Origin: an uncultured Alphaproteobacteria bacterium | GTDB taxonomy: Bacteria; Pseudomonadota; Alphaproteobacteria; HIMB59 | Length of the DNA: 64,000 nt | Assembly (NCBI GenBank): GCA_902611415.1 | Contig: CACLZM010000001.1 | Location: forward strand, 124,001-188,000 | Direction: 5' to 3' | Part shown: piece by piece, positions 18,912 to 27,864 of the stretch | How positions within the stretch are numbered: the stretch's first letter is position 1 | How the letters are laid out: each line of letters starts with the position of its first letter | Notes under the pieces: generated by a model | Seen by the model: only the letters and a program-made list of their open reading frames with translations | The model's database searches: none | What the model was told of the DNA's origin: nothing | Translations under genes and position numbers: made by a program

Positions 18912-20299
18912 TATATGTTATGAGCTAAATTGTAAGCTTCAAATAAAGCACTAGCCTTATTGATACACTCATTATGTTCATTTTCAGGTATGCTGTCAAA
19001 AACAATACCTGCTCCACTTTGCGCATATATTTTTTTATTTTTAATCATTGCAGTTCTTAGATTAATACAACTATCCATATCTCCATTTGCATCTAAATAA
19101 AAAACTGAGCCTGAATAAAATTCCCTATTAATATCCTCATGTTTTTCTAATATTTCTAGTGCTCTAATTTTAGGTGCTCCAGAAACAGTTCCTGCTGGCA
19201 AACCAGCAAATAGAACATCTATAGGTGTTAAATTATTTTTTAATTCTCCAGTAACATTACTGACTATATGCATAACATGAGAATAATACTCTATTATATT
19301 TTGTTCAGTTACTTTTACAGTATTATTTTTTGAAATTTGACCAACATCATTTCTACCTAAATCAACTAACATTAAATGTTCAGCTAATTCTTTTTTATCC
19401 TTAAGTAATTCATTTTTTAAATTATTATCTTCAATCTCATTTTTACCTCTTCTTCTAGTTCCGGCAATAGGTCTAAGTGTAATTTCTTTATTTTTTACTT
19501 TAATCATAGTCTCAGGACTAGAGCAGATAATTTGATAATTTTTTAAGTTTAAAAATACAAGATAAGGTGAGGGATTAATTGATCTTAATGCCCTATAAAA
19601 ATTAAATGGATCAATTAAATAGTCATTAGAAAATCTTTGAGAAAGAACAGCTTGAAATATCTCACCAACTTTAATATCTTTTTTTATTTCCTTAACTCTT
19701 TTAATAAATTCATCCTTCTTAATATGGTTTTTAAATTTTTTAGGTTTACTTAAATTTAATTTTTTATTTTTTGAAAAAGGTTCTTTAAGTATTTTCTCTA
19801 ATTTTTTAATTGATTTTACTGGATTTTTCTTGATATTTGAAACTTCAATTAAATGTGTCTCATTAAGAACATTATCTATGATTATTAGATTTCTAGGTTT
19901 TACAAAATGTGCCAATGGTATTCCAATTTCATTCTTATCAGACTTATAACTTAATTTTGGAAGGGTAAACTTACATAAATCAAATGATACATTACCAATA
20001 AATATGGGTAGAGGTATATTCTGATCATATATAGTTTTAATTTTTAAATTTTTATAAATGTCCCTTATATAAGAGTCTGGTGATTTAATTTTTTTCTTTT
20101 GATTATTTACAAGCACATAATTATGAAAAATTTCAACATTTTGTAATATATTAAAAAGAATAATAGAGTATCTTCCTTTATTATCACCCCCAATGACTGA
20201 CTCTAAAATGGAGACATCTTTAAATTTATTTGCAAGTTTATTATAAATTGTAATAGTATTTTCAGTATCTAGAAAAACTTTTTTACCGTGAACATACAT
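18911..20299 (-). CDS. trpE: Anthranilate synthase component I
   Basis: TrpE converts chorismate to anthranilate with ammonia from TrpG. The 462-residue protein has the chorismate-binding block: LRPIAGTRRRGK, LVDLGRNDVGQIS, AGLPAGTVSGAPKIRA, and SGAGIVFDSIPENEHNEC near the C terminus. The N-terminal region that carries tryptophan feedback inhibition in homologues is present but divergent. The frame is open ten codons upstream to a TTG inside ppiD, but the ATG at 20299, one base after the ppiD stop, is the better start. Confidence 0.96.
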   Translation of the reverse strand: MYVHGKKVFLDTENTITIYNKLANKFKDVSILESVIGGDNKGRYSIILFNILQNVEIFHNYVLVNNQKKKIKSPDSYIRDIYKNLKIKTIYDQNIPLPIFIGNVSFDLCKFTLPKLSYKSDKNEIGIPLAHFVKPRNLIIIDNVLNETHLIEVSNIKKNPVKSIKKLEKILKEPFSKNKKLNLSKPKKFKNHIKKDEFIKRVKEIKKDIKVGEIFQAVLSQRFSNDYLIDPFNFYRALRSINPSPYLVFLNLKNYQIICSSPETMIKVKNKEITLRPIAGTRRRGKNEIEDNNLKNELLKDKKELAEHLMLVDLGRNDVGQISKNNTVKVTEQNIIEYYSHVMHIVSNVTGELKNNLTPIDVLFAGLPAGTVSGAPKIRALEILEKHEDINREFYSGSVFYLDANGDMDSCINLRTAMIKNKKIYAQSGAGIVFDSIPENEHNECINKASALFEAYNLAHNI

Positions 20300-20300
20300 A

Positions 20301-21842
20301 TTAAAGTTGTAAAAGTTGTTCGTTATCAACTTCTATATCTAGAGTATCTTTTATTTCTTTAATAATTTTTGAGTATATTAAATTCACTATATTTTGTTTT
20401 ATATTTAAAGAGTCGATAGATCCAATTGAATTTAGATCTAAATAAATAACTTCATTTGGTAACACTACTTTTAATTTTTGATCTTTTTTAATAATAATTA
20501 TTTTTTCTAAAATCTCTGGCTCAATAAAATTATTTTTAATAGTTAGGGAGTCAGTAAAATAGTTGACTTTCACTGTTCCTGCTTTTTTTAACAATTCATC
20601 ATTATGCGAAATATCTATATTTTTTTTATAATTACTAAAAGAATTTAGAAATTTTTCTTTGAAATCCAATGGTAGGTCTTCCTTAAATATTTTTTGAACA
20701 TTAAATTGAAATAGGAAATTATCTTTTTTAATCTCTCCAGATGATTGATTAAAGTTAATAAAATTGTATTGATCAGGAATATTTTCTAAAAAATTAAATG
20801 AATTACTAAAGAAGATTTGATTAGTAATATAGCTATCTAAATTTTTAATATCATTTGATATTGTAAAATTTTCTATTTCTAATTTAGTTAAAGTCGCTAC
20901 TACATCCTCATAAACATCCTCTAACTTCTTTTGATATTCTTCTTCAAAAGATAAAAGTTTTACAAAAAAGTATTTTTCTCCAATTTTAATATTATTACCT
21001 TCATCTCCTATGCTAAGTTTTTCTAATGCTTCAAGTATTTGAGGTAATATTAATTTTTCATCAACGTTTTCGAATAATTTGAATTGAGAGTCATCACTCT
21101 GTTTCAGCTCATTAAAATTTTTATTTGAAATATTATCTAAAATAATTTGTTCATAGCTATAATTTTTGGGGTCAATAAATTTATTTATATTTGCCTCATA
21201 ATATCCATTTATAATGTCATCAGTTAGTAGTTCTTCTTGAATATAATTTTTAAGACTTATTTCATTTATTGAAATTTCATATAATTCGTAATTGGAGTAA
21301 AAATCTTCCTCTAATTGATAATTGAGAAGATTATCGTCATTCTTAATCTCATATATATTTAATTCTTTTTCAACCAGAAGATCTGGATTAATTTCGTGAC
21401 TAACTAATGTCTGCGCATCAAGGCTATCATTGAATAAATCAATATAAATATTTCCCTCAATTTCTTTTAAGTAATTTTGAAGTGATGCTTCATCTAGATT
21501 TCTAAACATTTCATCATTATTAAGAGATTTTTTTAAAACTACTTTTTTGGAGTTTTCACTAACACTAATTTTTTCATCTAAATAATTAAGGAAAACTAGT
21601 TCATTTACATATTCATTTGTAAATTGAATTTTTGAAAATAACTCCTCTTGTTCTGATAAATTAGAAAGGCCATTTTCTGATTTATAGTTTTCATATGCTC
21701 TAGAAAACTCAGATGTTGATATTTTTTGGTTTCCTACTTTTAAAACATAATTTTTACCCACATAGGATCCAAATCCAATAAATATGAAACTTATGCCTAG
21801 TGCAGCACTAAATAGTATAACAATTAGTTTTTTAGTTTTCAT
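20301..21842 (-). CDS. ppiD: PpiD-like membrane-anchored periplasmic chaperone (SurA/PPIase family)
   Basis: The product has one N-terminal membrane segment (IVILFSAALGISFIFIGFG, residues 6-24) and a large acidic periplasmic part, 513 residues in all. It matches the SurA_N/PpiC architecture of PpiD: KVGNQKISTSEFSRAY after the anchor and a weak parvulin-like region around YSYEQIILDNISNKNFNEL. The parvulin motifs are poorly conserved, so isomerase activity is doubtful and chaperone function more likely. The start chosen is the ATG at 21842, before the membrane segment; an upstream open extension of 44 codons runs into the divergent tpiA and is rejected. It heads the trp operon, as in many alphaproteobacteria. 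Confidence 0.85.
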   Translation of the reverse strand: MKTKKLIVILFSAALGISFIFIGFGSYVGKNYVLKVGNQKISTSEFSRAYENYKSENGLSNLSEQEELFSKIQFTNEYVNELVFLNYLDEKISVSENSKKVVLKKSLNNDEMFRNLDEASLQNYLKEIEGNIYIDLFNDSLDAQTLVSHEINPDLLVEKELNIYEIKNDDNLLNYQLEEDFYSNYELYEISINEISLKNYIQEELLTDDIINGYYEANINKFIDPKNYSYEQIILDNISNKNFNELKQSDDSQFKLFENVDEKLILPQILEALEKLSIGDEGNNIKIGEKYFFVKLLSFEEEYQKKLEDVYEDVVATLTKLEIENFTISNDIKNLDSYITNQIFFSNSFNFLENIPDQYNFINFNQSSGEIKKDNFLFQFNVQKIFKEDLPLDFKEKFLNSFSNYKKNIDISHNDELLKKAGTVKVNYFTDSLTIKNNFIEPEILEKIIIIKKDQKLKVVLPNEVIYLDLNSIGSIDSLNIKQNIVNLIYSKIIKEIKDTLDIEVDNEQLLQL

Positions 21843-21873
21843 TTTTGTAAGTATTTTGATATCAGTTAATCTA

Positions 21874-22584
21874 ATGAAATATATAATATTTAATTGGAAA
21901 TCATATTTAAATATATCTGAAAGTATGAACTTATCAAAGGAAGTGTCTAAACTACCAAGCACAAAGAAATACAAACTTATTACCAGTCCTAATAACTTTT
22001 ATAACCTCACTCTCAAATCTAGATATCCTAAAAATATCTATGCAGCACAAAATATAGATTTACATGGAAAAGGCGCATCTACAGGGTCTATAGATATTCA
22101 AGATTTAGTTAGTAATAAGATTAAATTTTGTATTCTTGGTCATTCAGAAGTTAGGTCTAATTTTGGTGAAACAGATTTGATAATTCAAAAAAAAACTGAT
22201 CTCTGTCTACATAACAAAATTACACCAATTGTTTGTATTGGAGAGCCTGTAGATATTTATAAATCAAAAAAAACTAAAAATTTTTTAAAAAAACAAATAA
22301 ATAAAATTTTCAAAAAATCAAATTTTTATAATGAAGTTATATTAGCTTATGAGCCTTTATGGTCAATTGGCACAGGATTAACACCAAAAATGACAGAAAT
22401 TAATGATATTTTGCATTTTTTAACCAAAATATTAAAAATTTATTCTTTTAAAAAAATAAAAATTTTATATGGTGGTTCCGTAAATTTATCAAATATAAGA
22501 GAAATTTTAAGTTTACAAAAATTAGATGGGGTATTGGTAGGCTCTGCTTCAACAAAACCTTCATTTATTAAATACTTTAAATAA
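21874..22584 (+). CDS. tpiA: Triosephosphate isomerase
   Basis: Tpi interconverts DHAP and glyceraldehyde 3-phosphate. The 236-residue protein is slightly short (usually about 250) but has the catalytic Lys region FNWKSY, the catalytic His in ILGHSEVRS, the catalytic Glu and loop 6 in LAYEPLWSIGTG, and the phosphate-binding ILYGGSVN. The ATG at 21874 directly precedes the conserved start; the open frame extends upstream into the divergent ppiD and is discarded. Only 31 bases separate the two divergent start codons. Confidence 0.95.
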   Translation: MKYIIFNWKSYLNISESMNLSKEVSKLPSTKKYKLITSPNNFYNLTLKSRYPKNIYAAQNIDLHGKGASTGSIDIQDLVSNKIKFCILGHSEVRSNFGETDLIIQKKTDLCLHNKITPIVCIGEPVDIYKSKKTKNFLKKQINKIFKKSNFYNEVILAYEPLWSIGTGLTPKMTEINDILHFLTKILKIYSFKKIKILYGGSVNLSNIREILSLQKLDGVLVGSASTKPSFIKYFK

Positions 22585-22588
22585 ATTT

Positions 22589-22912
22589 ATGATAAACCTT
22601 TTTTTAATTATTAGCGCAATTATTGGAGTGGTGCTCATTTTAATTATACTTTTTCAGAAAACTGAAGGTGGAAGTCTTGGGCTAGGCACTCAAACATCTC
22701 TTACAGGTGGAATGACAGCAAATAAATCCTCTTTTTCAGGAATGACTAAAATTACTTATGTTTTAGGTTTTGGTTTTTTATTTTGGTGTTTGTTCATGGG
22801 TGCAATTATTACAAAACAATATTCATCTTCGACTGATTTAGAGACTATTCAAGAAGAAATTATTTTAGACGATTCAATAAGGGAAATGATTCCAGAAGTG
22901 CCTAATCAGTGA
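22589..22912 (+). CDS. secG: Protein translocase subunit SecG
   Basis: SecG is the accessory inner-membrane subunit of SecYEG. The 107-residue protein has two transmembrane segments (residues 4-22, and about 52-73, ITYVLGFGFLFWCLFMGAII) joined by the conserved loop LFQKTEGGSLGLG. The acidic C-terminal tail is not conserved. Position between tpiA and pyrG is standard in alphaproteobacteria. Its TGA overlaps the pyrG GTG. Confidence 0.93.
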   Translation: MINLFLIISAIIGVVLILIILFQKTEGGSLGLGTQTSLTGGMTANKSSFSGMTKITYVLGFGFLFWCLFMGAIITKQYSSSTDLETIQEEIILDDSIREMIPEVPNQ

Positions 22913-24528
22913 AATTAATTTTCGTTACCGGAGGTGTTGTTTCATCGCTAGGTAAGGGAATAGTCACTGCATCATTAGCCTCTCTTCTTAGATCTAGAGG
23001 TATTAAACTAAAAATTAGAAAATTAGATCCGTATTTAAACGTTGATCCTGGAACAATGAGTCCATACCAACACGGTGAAGTTTATGTTACTGATGACGGT
23101 TATGAGACTGATTTAGACTTAGGCCATTATGAGAGGTTTACAGATATAAAATGTTCTAAAAATGACTCTATTTCATCGGGTAAAATTTACTCGACTATAC
23201 TATCAAAGGAAAGAAAAGGTGAATATTTAGGATCTACAGTACAAGTAATACCTCACGTCACTGAAGAAATTAAAAATTCGATAAAAAAATCAACTAATAA
23301 GGACGATGTAATTATTTGTGAAATAGGGGGCACTGTTGGTGACATTGAAAGTCTTCCTTTCTTGGAAGCCATCAGACAATTTAAAAATGAAAGACAGCTA
23401 GACACACTACTGATACATTTAACTTTACTTCCTTACATTGAAACATCTGGTGAAATTAAAACAAAGCCCACTCAGCACTCTGTTAAAGAGCTTTTAAATG
23501 CAGGAATTCAGCCTGATATAATTGTTTGTAGAAGTAATAAAAAAATAAAGTATGAAGAAATTCAAAAAATTAGTTTGTTTTGTAACGTATCAACTAATGC
23601 TGTTATTCCGTCCTATGATGTAGGAAGCATATACCAAGTACCTTCTTTATTATCAAAATCTAAATTAGATGACTTAGTTATAAAAAATCTAAATATAAAA
23701 TCTACAAAGAAAAAAGATCTATCAAAATGGACAAACTTTGAAGTATTAGAGTCAAGGGCAAAAGAGGAACTAAATATATTTATAATTGGAAAATATGTTC
23801 ATTTAAAAGATAGTTATAAATCTCTCTACGAAGCTATTTATCATGCAGGTGTTCACAATAAAGTAAATGTTAAAATCAAATGGATTGACTCTGAGACAAT
23901 AAACAAAAAAAATGTTGATGAGTTATTAATGCAGGCCGCAGGCATACTTATACCTGGTGGTTTTGGCAATAGAGGTATAAGTGGAAAAATAGAAGCTATT
24001 AGATATGCTAGAGAAAATCAAATTCCATTCTTAGGAATATGTTTGGGCATGCAATTATCAATTATTGAATTTGCTAAAAATGTTTTGAAAATGAAAAACT
24101 CAGGTAGCTCTGAATTTGGCAAGCATACTAATAATGTCATATCGTTAATGACCGAATGGAGTAAAAAAAATCAAAAGGTTACAAGAACAAAAGAAAATGA
24201 TTTAGGTGCTACTATGAGATTGGGCTCTTATCCTTGTTATATAAAACATAAATCTTTAGCCTCAAAAATTTATAAAAAAAAATTAATTCATGAAAGACAT
24301 AGACACAGGTATGAAGTGAATCCTAAATATAGATCTTCAATAGAAAAAAAAGGTCTTGTCTTTTCTGGATTTTCAAAAGATAAAAAATTATTAGAAATCA
24401 TTGAAAATAAAAATCACAAATGGTTCCTCGGTGTTCAATTTCACCCTGAGCTGAAATCTAAACCGTTTAAGCCTCACCCTATATTTTTCTCATTTATAAA
24501 AAATAGTTTAATTAATAAAAATGCCTAG
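22909..24528 (+). CDS. pyrG: CTP synthase
   Basis: PyrG aminates UTP to CTP using glutamine. The 539-residue protein has the synthetase domain first (VTGGVVSSLGKGI P-loop, LDPYLNVDPGTMSPYQHGEV, ICEIGGTVGDIES) and the class I glutamine amidotransferase after about residue 290 (PGGFGNRG, the nucleophile in LGICLGMQL, and His-Glu in VQFHPEL). The start is GTG at 22909, overlapping the secG stop. The 3' end overlaps kdsA by 8 bases. Confidence 0.98.
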   Translation: MKLIFVTGGVVSSLGKGIVTASLASLLRSRGIKLKIRKLDPYLNVDPGTMSPYQHGEVYVTDDGYETDLDLGHYERFTDIKCSKNDSISSGKIYSTILSKERKGEYLGSTVQVIPHVTEEIKNSIKKSTNKDDVIICEIGGTVGDIESLPFLEAIRQFKNERQLDTLLIHLTLLPYIETSGEIKTKPTQHSVKELLNAGIQPDIIVCRSNKKIKYEEIQKISLFCNVSTNAVIPSYDVGSIYQVPSLLSKSKLDDLVIKNLNIKSTKKKDLSKWTNFEVLESRAKEELNIFIIGKYVHLKDSYKSLYEAIYHAGVHNKVNVKIKWIDSETINKKNVDELLMQAAGILIPGGFGNRGISGKIEAIRYARENQIPFLGICLGMQLSIIEFAKNVLKMKNSGSSEFGKHTNNVISLMTEWSKKNQKVTRTKENDLGATMRLGSYPCYIKHKSLASKIYKKKLIHERHRHRYEVNPKYRSSIEKKGLVFSGFSKDKKLLEIIENKNHKWFLGVQFHPELKSKPFKPHPIFFSFIKNSLINKNA

Positions 24529-25345
24529 ATCTGTCCAATTATCTAAAAATCTTATTAAAAATGATACTGATAGACTGACTTTAATATCTGGCCCATGCTT
24601 GTTAGAAAATGAAAAATTAGTCAGAAAAGTTGCGCAATCTCTTATTAAATATACAAAAAAAGAAAAGTTTAATTTAGTATTCAAATGTAGTTTTGACAAA
24701 GCTAATAGAAGCTCTCATAAAACAATACGTCATAAAATTTCTCTTGATAAATCCATAGATATATTAAAAAATCTCAAAAATGATTTAAAAATATATATTA
24801 CTTCCGACGTTCATGAGACTTCTCAAGTTGATAAGTTGGCTGATTTTCTTGATATAATACAAATTCCAGCTTTTTTATGTAGGCAAACAGATTTAATAAA
24901 AGCTGCTGCACAAACAAAAAAGATTGTCAATGTTAAAAAAGGACAGTTTTTATCACATAAAGAAGTTTCAAATATCATCAATAAAATTGAAAATGAAAAT
25001 AACAAAAAAATATTAATAACTGAAAGGGGAAATTCATTTGGATATAATTATTTAATAAATGACTTTAAAGGTATTCATTTAATGAAAACATTTGGATACC
25101 CAGTTATTTTTGACTCAACTCACAGTGTGCAACTACCTGGTGGATTGGGTAAAAAAAGTGGAGGTGCTAGAGAGTATGTGACACCATTATCGAAAGCTGC
25201 TTCTTCTTTAAGGATTGCAGGTTTCTTCATTGAAACTCACCCTAACCCAGAAACTGCATTAAGTGACGGTCCTAATATGGTATATTTACATAAAATGCCA
25301 GAACTCTTAAATGCTATAAACAAAATAAATAAGGCGGCAAAATAA
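24521..25345 (+). CDS. kdsA: 3-deoxy-8-phosphooctulonate synthase (KDO-8-P synthase)
   Basis: KdsA condenses PEP and arabinose 5-phosphate for the LPS inner core. The 274-residue protein has LISGPCLLE, FKCSFDKANRSSH, TSDVHET, IIQIPAFLCRQTDLI, TERGNSFGYNYLINDF and FDSTHSVQLPGG. Together with the lipid A genes elsewhere in this window it indicates a standard Kdo2-lipid A envelope. The ATG lies within the pyrG end. Confidence 0.96.
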   Translation: MPRSVQLSKNLIKNDTDRLTLISGPCLLENEKLVRKVAQSLIKYTKKEKFNLVFKCSFDKANRSSHKTIRHKISLDKSIDILKNLKNDLKIYITSDVHETSQVDKLADFLDIIQIPAFLCRQTDLIKAAAQTKKIVNVKKGQFLSHKEVSNIINKIENENNKKILITERGNSFGYNYLINDFKGIHLMKTFGYPVIFDSTHSVQLPGGLGKKSGGAREYVTPLSKAASSLRIAGFFIETHPNPETALSDGPNMVYLHKMPELLNAINKINKAAK

Positions 25346-26617
25346 ATGAAAATTAAAAATATAACAGCAAGAGAAATTTTTGATAGTAGGGGTAACCCAA
25401 CTGTAGAATGTGAAATGATATTTGAAAATATACCATATCCATTTCGTGGAATGGTTCCATCAGGTGCATCCACAGGAAAATTTGAAGCATTAGAATTAAG
25501 AGATTTAGACACAAATAGAATGAGTGGCAAAGGTGTCTTAAAAGCTGTATCTAATGTTAACAAACTCATAAAACCAAAAATTTTAGATAAAAGTTTTGGT
25601 GACTTCAGAGAATTTGATCAATTGCTAATAGATTTAGATGGCACAGAAAATAAATCAAATTATGGAGCAAACACTATTTTATCTCTTAGTCTTGCTTACT
25701 ATAAGGCTTGGTCTTATGCAAACTTTGGTGCAATATTTCTCTCTCAGGGTTTAGATAATTTAATTATCCCTGTTCCAATGTTGAATGTAATAAATGGCGG
25801 ACAACATGCTGATAATGATGTTGATTTTCAAGAGTTTATGATTTTACCAATAGGATTTAAATCTTTAACTGAAGCTTTATCTTCAACACATTCTGTAATA
25901 GCCAATATAAAAAAAGTATTAAAATCTAGATCTTTAAATACTAATCTTGGCGATGAAGGGGGTTTTGCTCCTAATTTAAAATCTCATTTAGATGTTCTAG
26001 ATTTAATATGTAATTCAATTTCAAAAGCAGGCTTCAAATTAAATGATCACTTTAAAATTTCATTAGATGCAGCTTCTAGTGAGTTTTACTCTGATGGAAA
26101 ATATAATTTCGAAGGTAACTCATATTCAACTGAAGAAATGATTAGTGTTTATGAAAATATTTGTAAAAACTATCCTATTTTTTCAATTGAAGATGCACTT
26201 AATGAAGAAGATTATGAAGGTTGGGTAAAAATTACAAATAAACTTGGTTCAAAGATACGATTAGTTGGCGATGATCTTTTTGTTACAAATATACAAAAGT
26301 TGCAAACTGGTATAGATGAAAAACAAGCTAACAGTATTTTAATTAAATTGAATCAAATAGGCACAGTCAAAGAAACTTTAGAAGCTATCAACCTAGCGAC
26401 AGAAAATAGTTTTGCATCTATTATGTCTCATAGGTCAGGAGAAACTGAAGATTCTTTTATCTCAGATTTAGCTGTTGCTTCACGCTGTCCTTTGATTAAA
26501 ACTGGTTCATTAGCTAGATCTGATAGAGTTGCAAAATATAATCAGTTACTTAGAATATCAGAAAATGACAAGATTAAAGGTTATGCTGGTGAATTAAGTG
26601 AAGTTTTTAAAAGCTAG
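25346..26617 (+). CDS. eno: Enolase
   Basis: Enolase interconverts 2-phosphoglycerate and PEP. The 423-residue protein shows AREIFDSRGNPTVE at the start, PSGASTGKFEALELRD, VPMLNVINGGQHADN, LGDEGGFAPNL, SIEDALNEEDYEGW (metal ligand region) and IMSHRSGETED, all in order. The start codon directly abuts the kdsA stop. The 3' end overlaps the ftsB-like gene by 20 bases. Confidence 0.98.
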   Translation: MKIKNITAREIFDSRGNPTVECEMIFENIPYPFRGMVPSGASTGKFEALELRDLDTNRMSGKGVLKAVSNVNKLIKPKILDKSFGDFREFDQLLIDLDGTENKSNYGANTILSLSLAYYKAWSYANFGAIFLSQGLDNLIIPVPMLNVINGGQHADNDVDFQEFMILPIGFKSLTEALSSTHSVIANIKKVLKSRSLNTNLGDEGGFAPNLKSHLDVLDLICNSISKAGFKLNDHFKISLDAASSEFYSDGKYNFEGNSYSTEEMISVYENICKNYPIFSIEDALNEEDYEGWVKITNKLGSKIRLVGDDLFVTNIQKLQTGIDEKQANSILIKLNQIGTVKETLEAINLATENSFASIMSHRSGETEDSFISDLAVASRCPLIKTGSLARSDRVAKYNQLLRISENDKIKGYAGELSEVFKS

Positions 26618-26885
26618 TAGTTTAATAAATTTCTTTTTTATATTTGTATTGATTTACCTGATATATCACACAGTTTATGGAAAGTTCAATGTTGGAAATT
26701 ACTTAATTTATCAATTTGAGGAAAAAATGTATAAAAAATTGCAATCCAATCTCGATCAAAAAATGTTAGATATTAATATTGATTTACACTCTTTCTATTC
26801 TAATAAAGAGGATTATATTGATGAAATTACAAAGCAGAATAACCCTAATATTCAAGATGGAGAGACCATATTAAAATTAGATTAA
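26598..26885 (+). CDS. ftsB: FtsB/DivIC-family septum formation protein
   Basis: This is a 95-residue single-pass membrane protein with a short cytoplasmic N terminus, a transmembrane segment at residues 10-27 (INFFFIFVLIYLIYHTVY), then a region with charged, heptad-like spacing. This matches the FtsB/DivIC architecture. FtsB joins FtsL and FtsQ to activate septal synthesis. Sequence identity to known FtsB is too low to judge by eye, but eno-ftsB-pdhA order is conserved in alphaproteobacteria. The start is GTG at 26598, inside the end of eno; pdhA begins 1 base after its stop. Confidence 0.75.
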   Translation: MKFLKASSLINFFFIFVLIYLIYHTVYGKFNVGNYLIYQFEEKMYKKLQSNLDQKMLDINIDLHSFYSNKEDYIDEITKQNNPNIQDGETILKLD

Positions 26886-26886
26886 G

Positions 26887-27864
26887 ATGAATAAAAAAAA
26901 CAAAAATAATTTTACAAATGACCAGTTACTGAAGTTTTACGAAAAAATGTTTTTAATTAGAAAATTTGAAGAAAAAGCTGCTCAATTATATGGAGCTGGA
27001 AAAATTGGAGGTTTCTGTCATTTATACATTGGCCAAGAGGCTGTTGTCATAGGTATTCTTTCTTCTATTAACTCAGAGGATACCGTTATCACTGCTTATA
27101 GAGATCATGGACATATATTAGCTCGTGGAGTAGATCCTAAACTAGTAATGTCTGAATTAACTGGAAGGAAAGATGGAATTTCAAAAGGCAAGGGTGGATC
27201 AATGCACATGTTCTCCAAAGCTAATAGATTTTATGGTGGACACGGTATCGTTGGAGCACAAGTACCTTTAGGCGTTGGCATAGGTTTTGCACATAAATAC
27301 AGAAGCGAAAAAAAGATTTCAAGAGTCTATTTAGGGGATGGAGCTATGAGTAATGGCCAAGTTTTTGAGGCATTTAATTTAGCATCACTTTGGGAGTTAC
27401 CAGTATTATTTATTATCGAAAACAATAAATATGGAATGGGTACATCCATTGGAAGGTCTGCAGCAGGAGGTGAGTTGTACGAACGAGCAACTGTATTTGG
27501 CATTAAAGGTGAAAAAGTAGATGGAATGAATTTTTTTAATGTGAGTGAGTCAGCTATAAGGGCAAGAGAATATATCGAAAAAAATTCTAAGCCCTACATT
27601 ATTGAAATGGATACATATAGATTTAGAGGCCATTCAATGTCTGATCCTGGTCTATACAGGACTAAAGATGAAGTGAATAAAATGAAAGAGATAGACCCTG
27701 TGTTAATGATGAAAGAAGCTTTATTAAATGATTATAAAATTCAAGAGGACACGATTAAAGATATTGAAAGTGATATTAAGAGACAAATTAAAGATGTAGA
27801 AAAATTTTCACTTGAGTCGCAACTTCCAGATTTAAAAGAATTATACACTGAGGTATATTTATGA
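26887..27864 (+). CDS. pdhA: Pyruvate dehydrogenase E1 component, alpha subunit
   Basis: Together with PdhB, E1 decarboxylates pyruvate with thiamine diphosphate. The 325-residue protein has the TPP/Mg motif from GDGAMSNGQVFEAFNLASLW to IIENNKYGMGT, FCHLYIGQEAVVIG, and the RFRGHSMSDPGLYR loop. The heterotetrameric alpha/beta E1 is the alphaproteobacterial and mitochondrial type, unlike homodimeric AceE of enterics. It overlaps pdhB by 4 bases. Confidence 0.97.
   Translation: MNKKNKNNFTNDQLLKFYEKMFLIRKFEEKAAQLYGAGKIGGFCHLYIGQEAVVIGILSSINSEDTVITAYRDHGHILARGVDPKLVMSELTGRKDGISKGKGGSMHMFSKANRFYGGHGIVGAQVPLGVGIGFAHKYRSEKKISRVYLGDGAMSNGQVFEAFNLASLWELPVLFIIENNKYGMGTSIGRSAAGGELYERATVFGIKGEKVDGMNFFNVSESAIRAREYIEKNSKPYIIEMDTYRFRGHSMSDPGLYRTKDEVNKMKEIDPVLMMKEALLNDYKIQEDTIKDIESDIKRQIKDVEKFSLESQLPDLKELYTEVYL

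Noticed and set aside
20300-20329. Longer TrpE from a TTG inside ppiD
   Set aside because: The ATG at 20299 directly after the ppiD stop is a better start; the ten extra residues are not part of the family.
21784-21873. Longer TpiA beginning inside the divergent ppiD gene
   Set aside because: The extra 30 residues are the reverse of the PpiD signal-anchor coding region; the TIM barrel begins at MKYIIFNWKSY.
21843-21974. Longer PpiD with a 44-residue N-terminal extension
   Set aside because: The extension runs into the tpiA coding sequence and would precede the membrane anchor without a plausible role.
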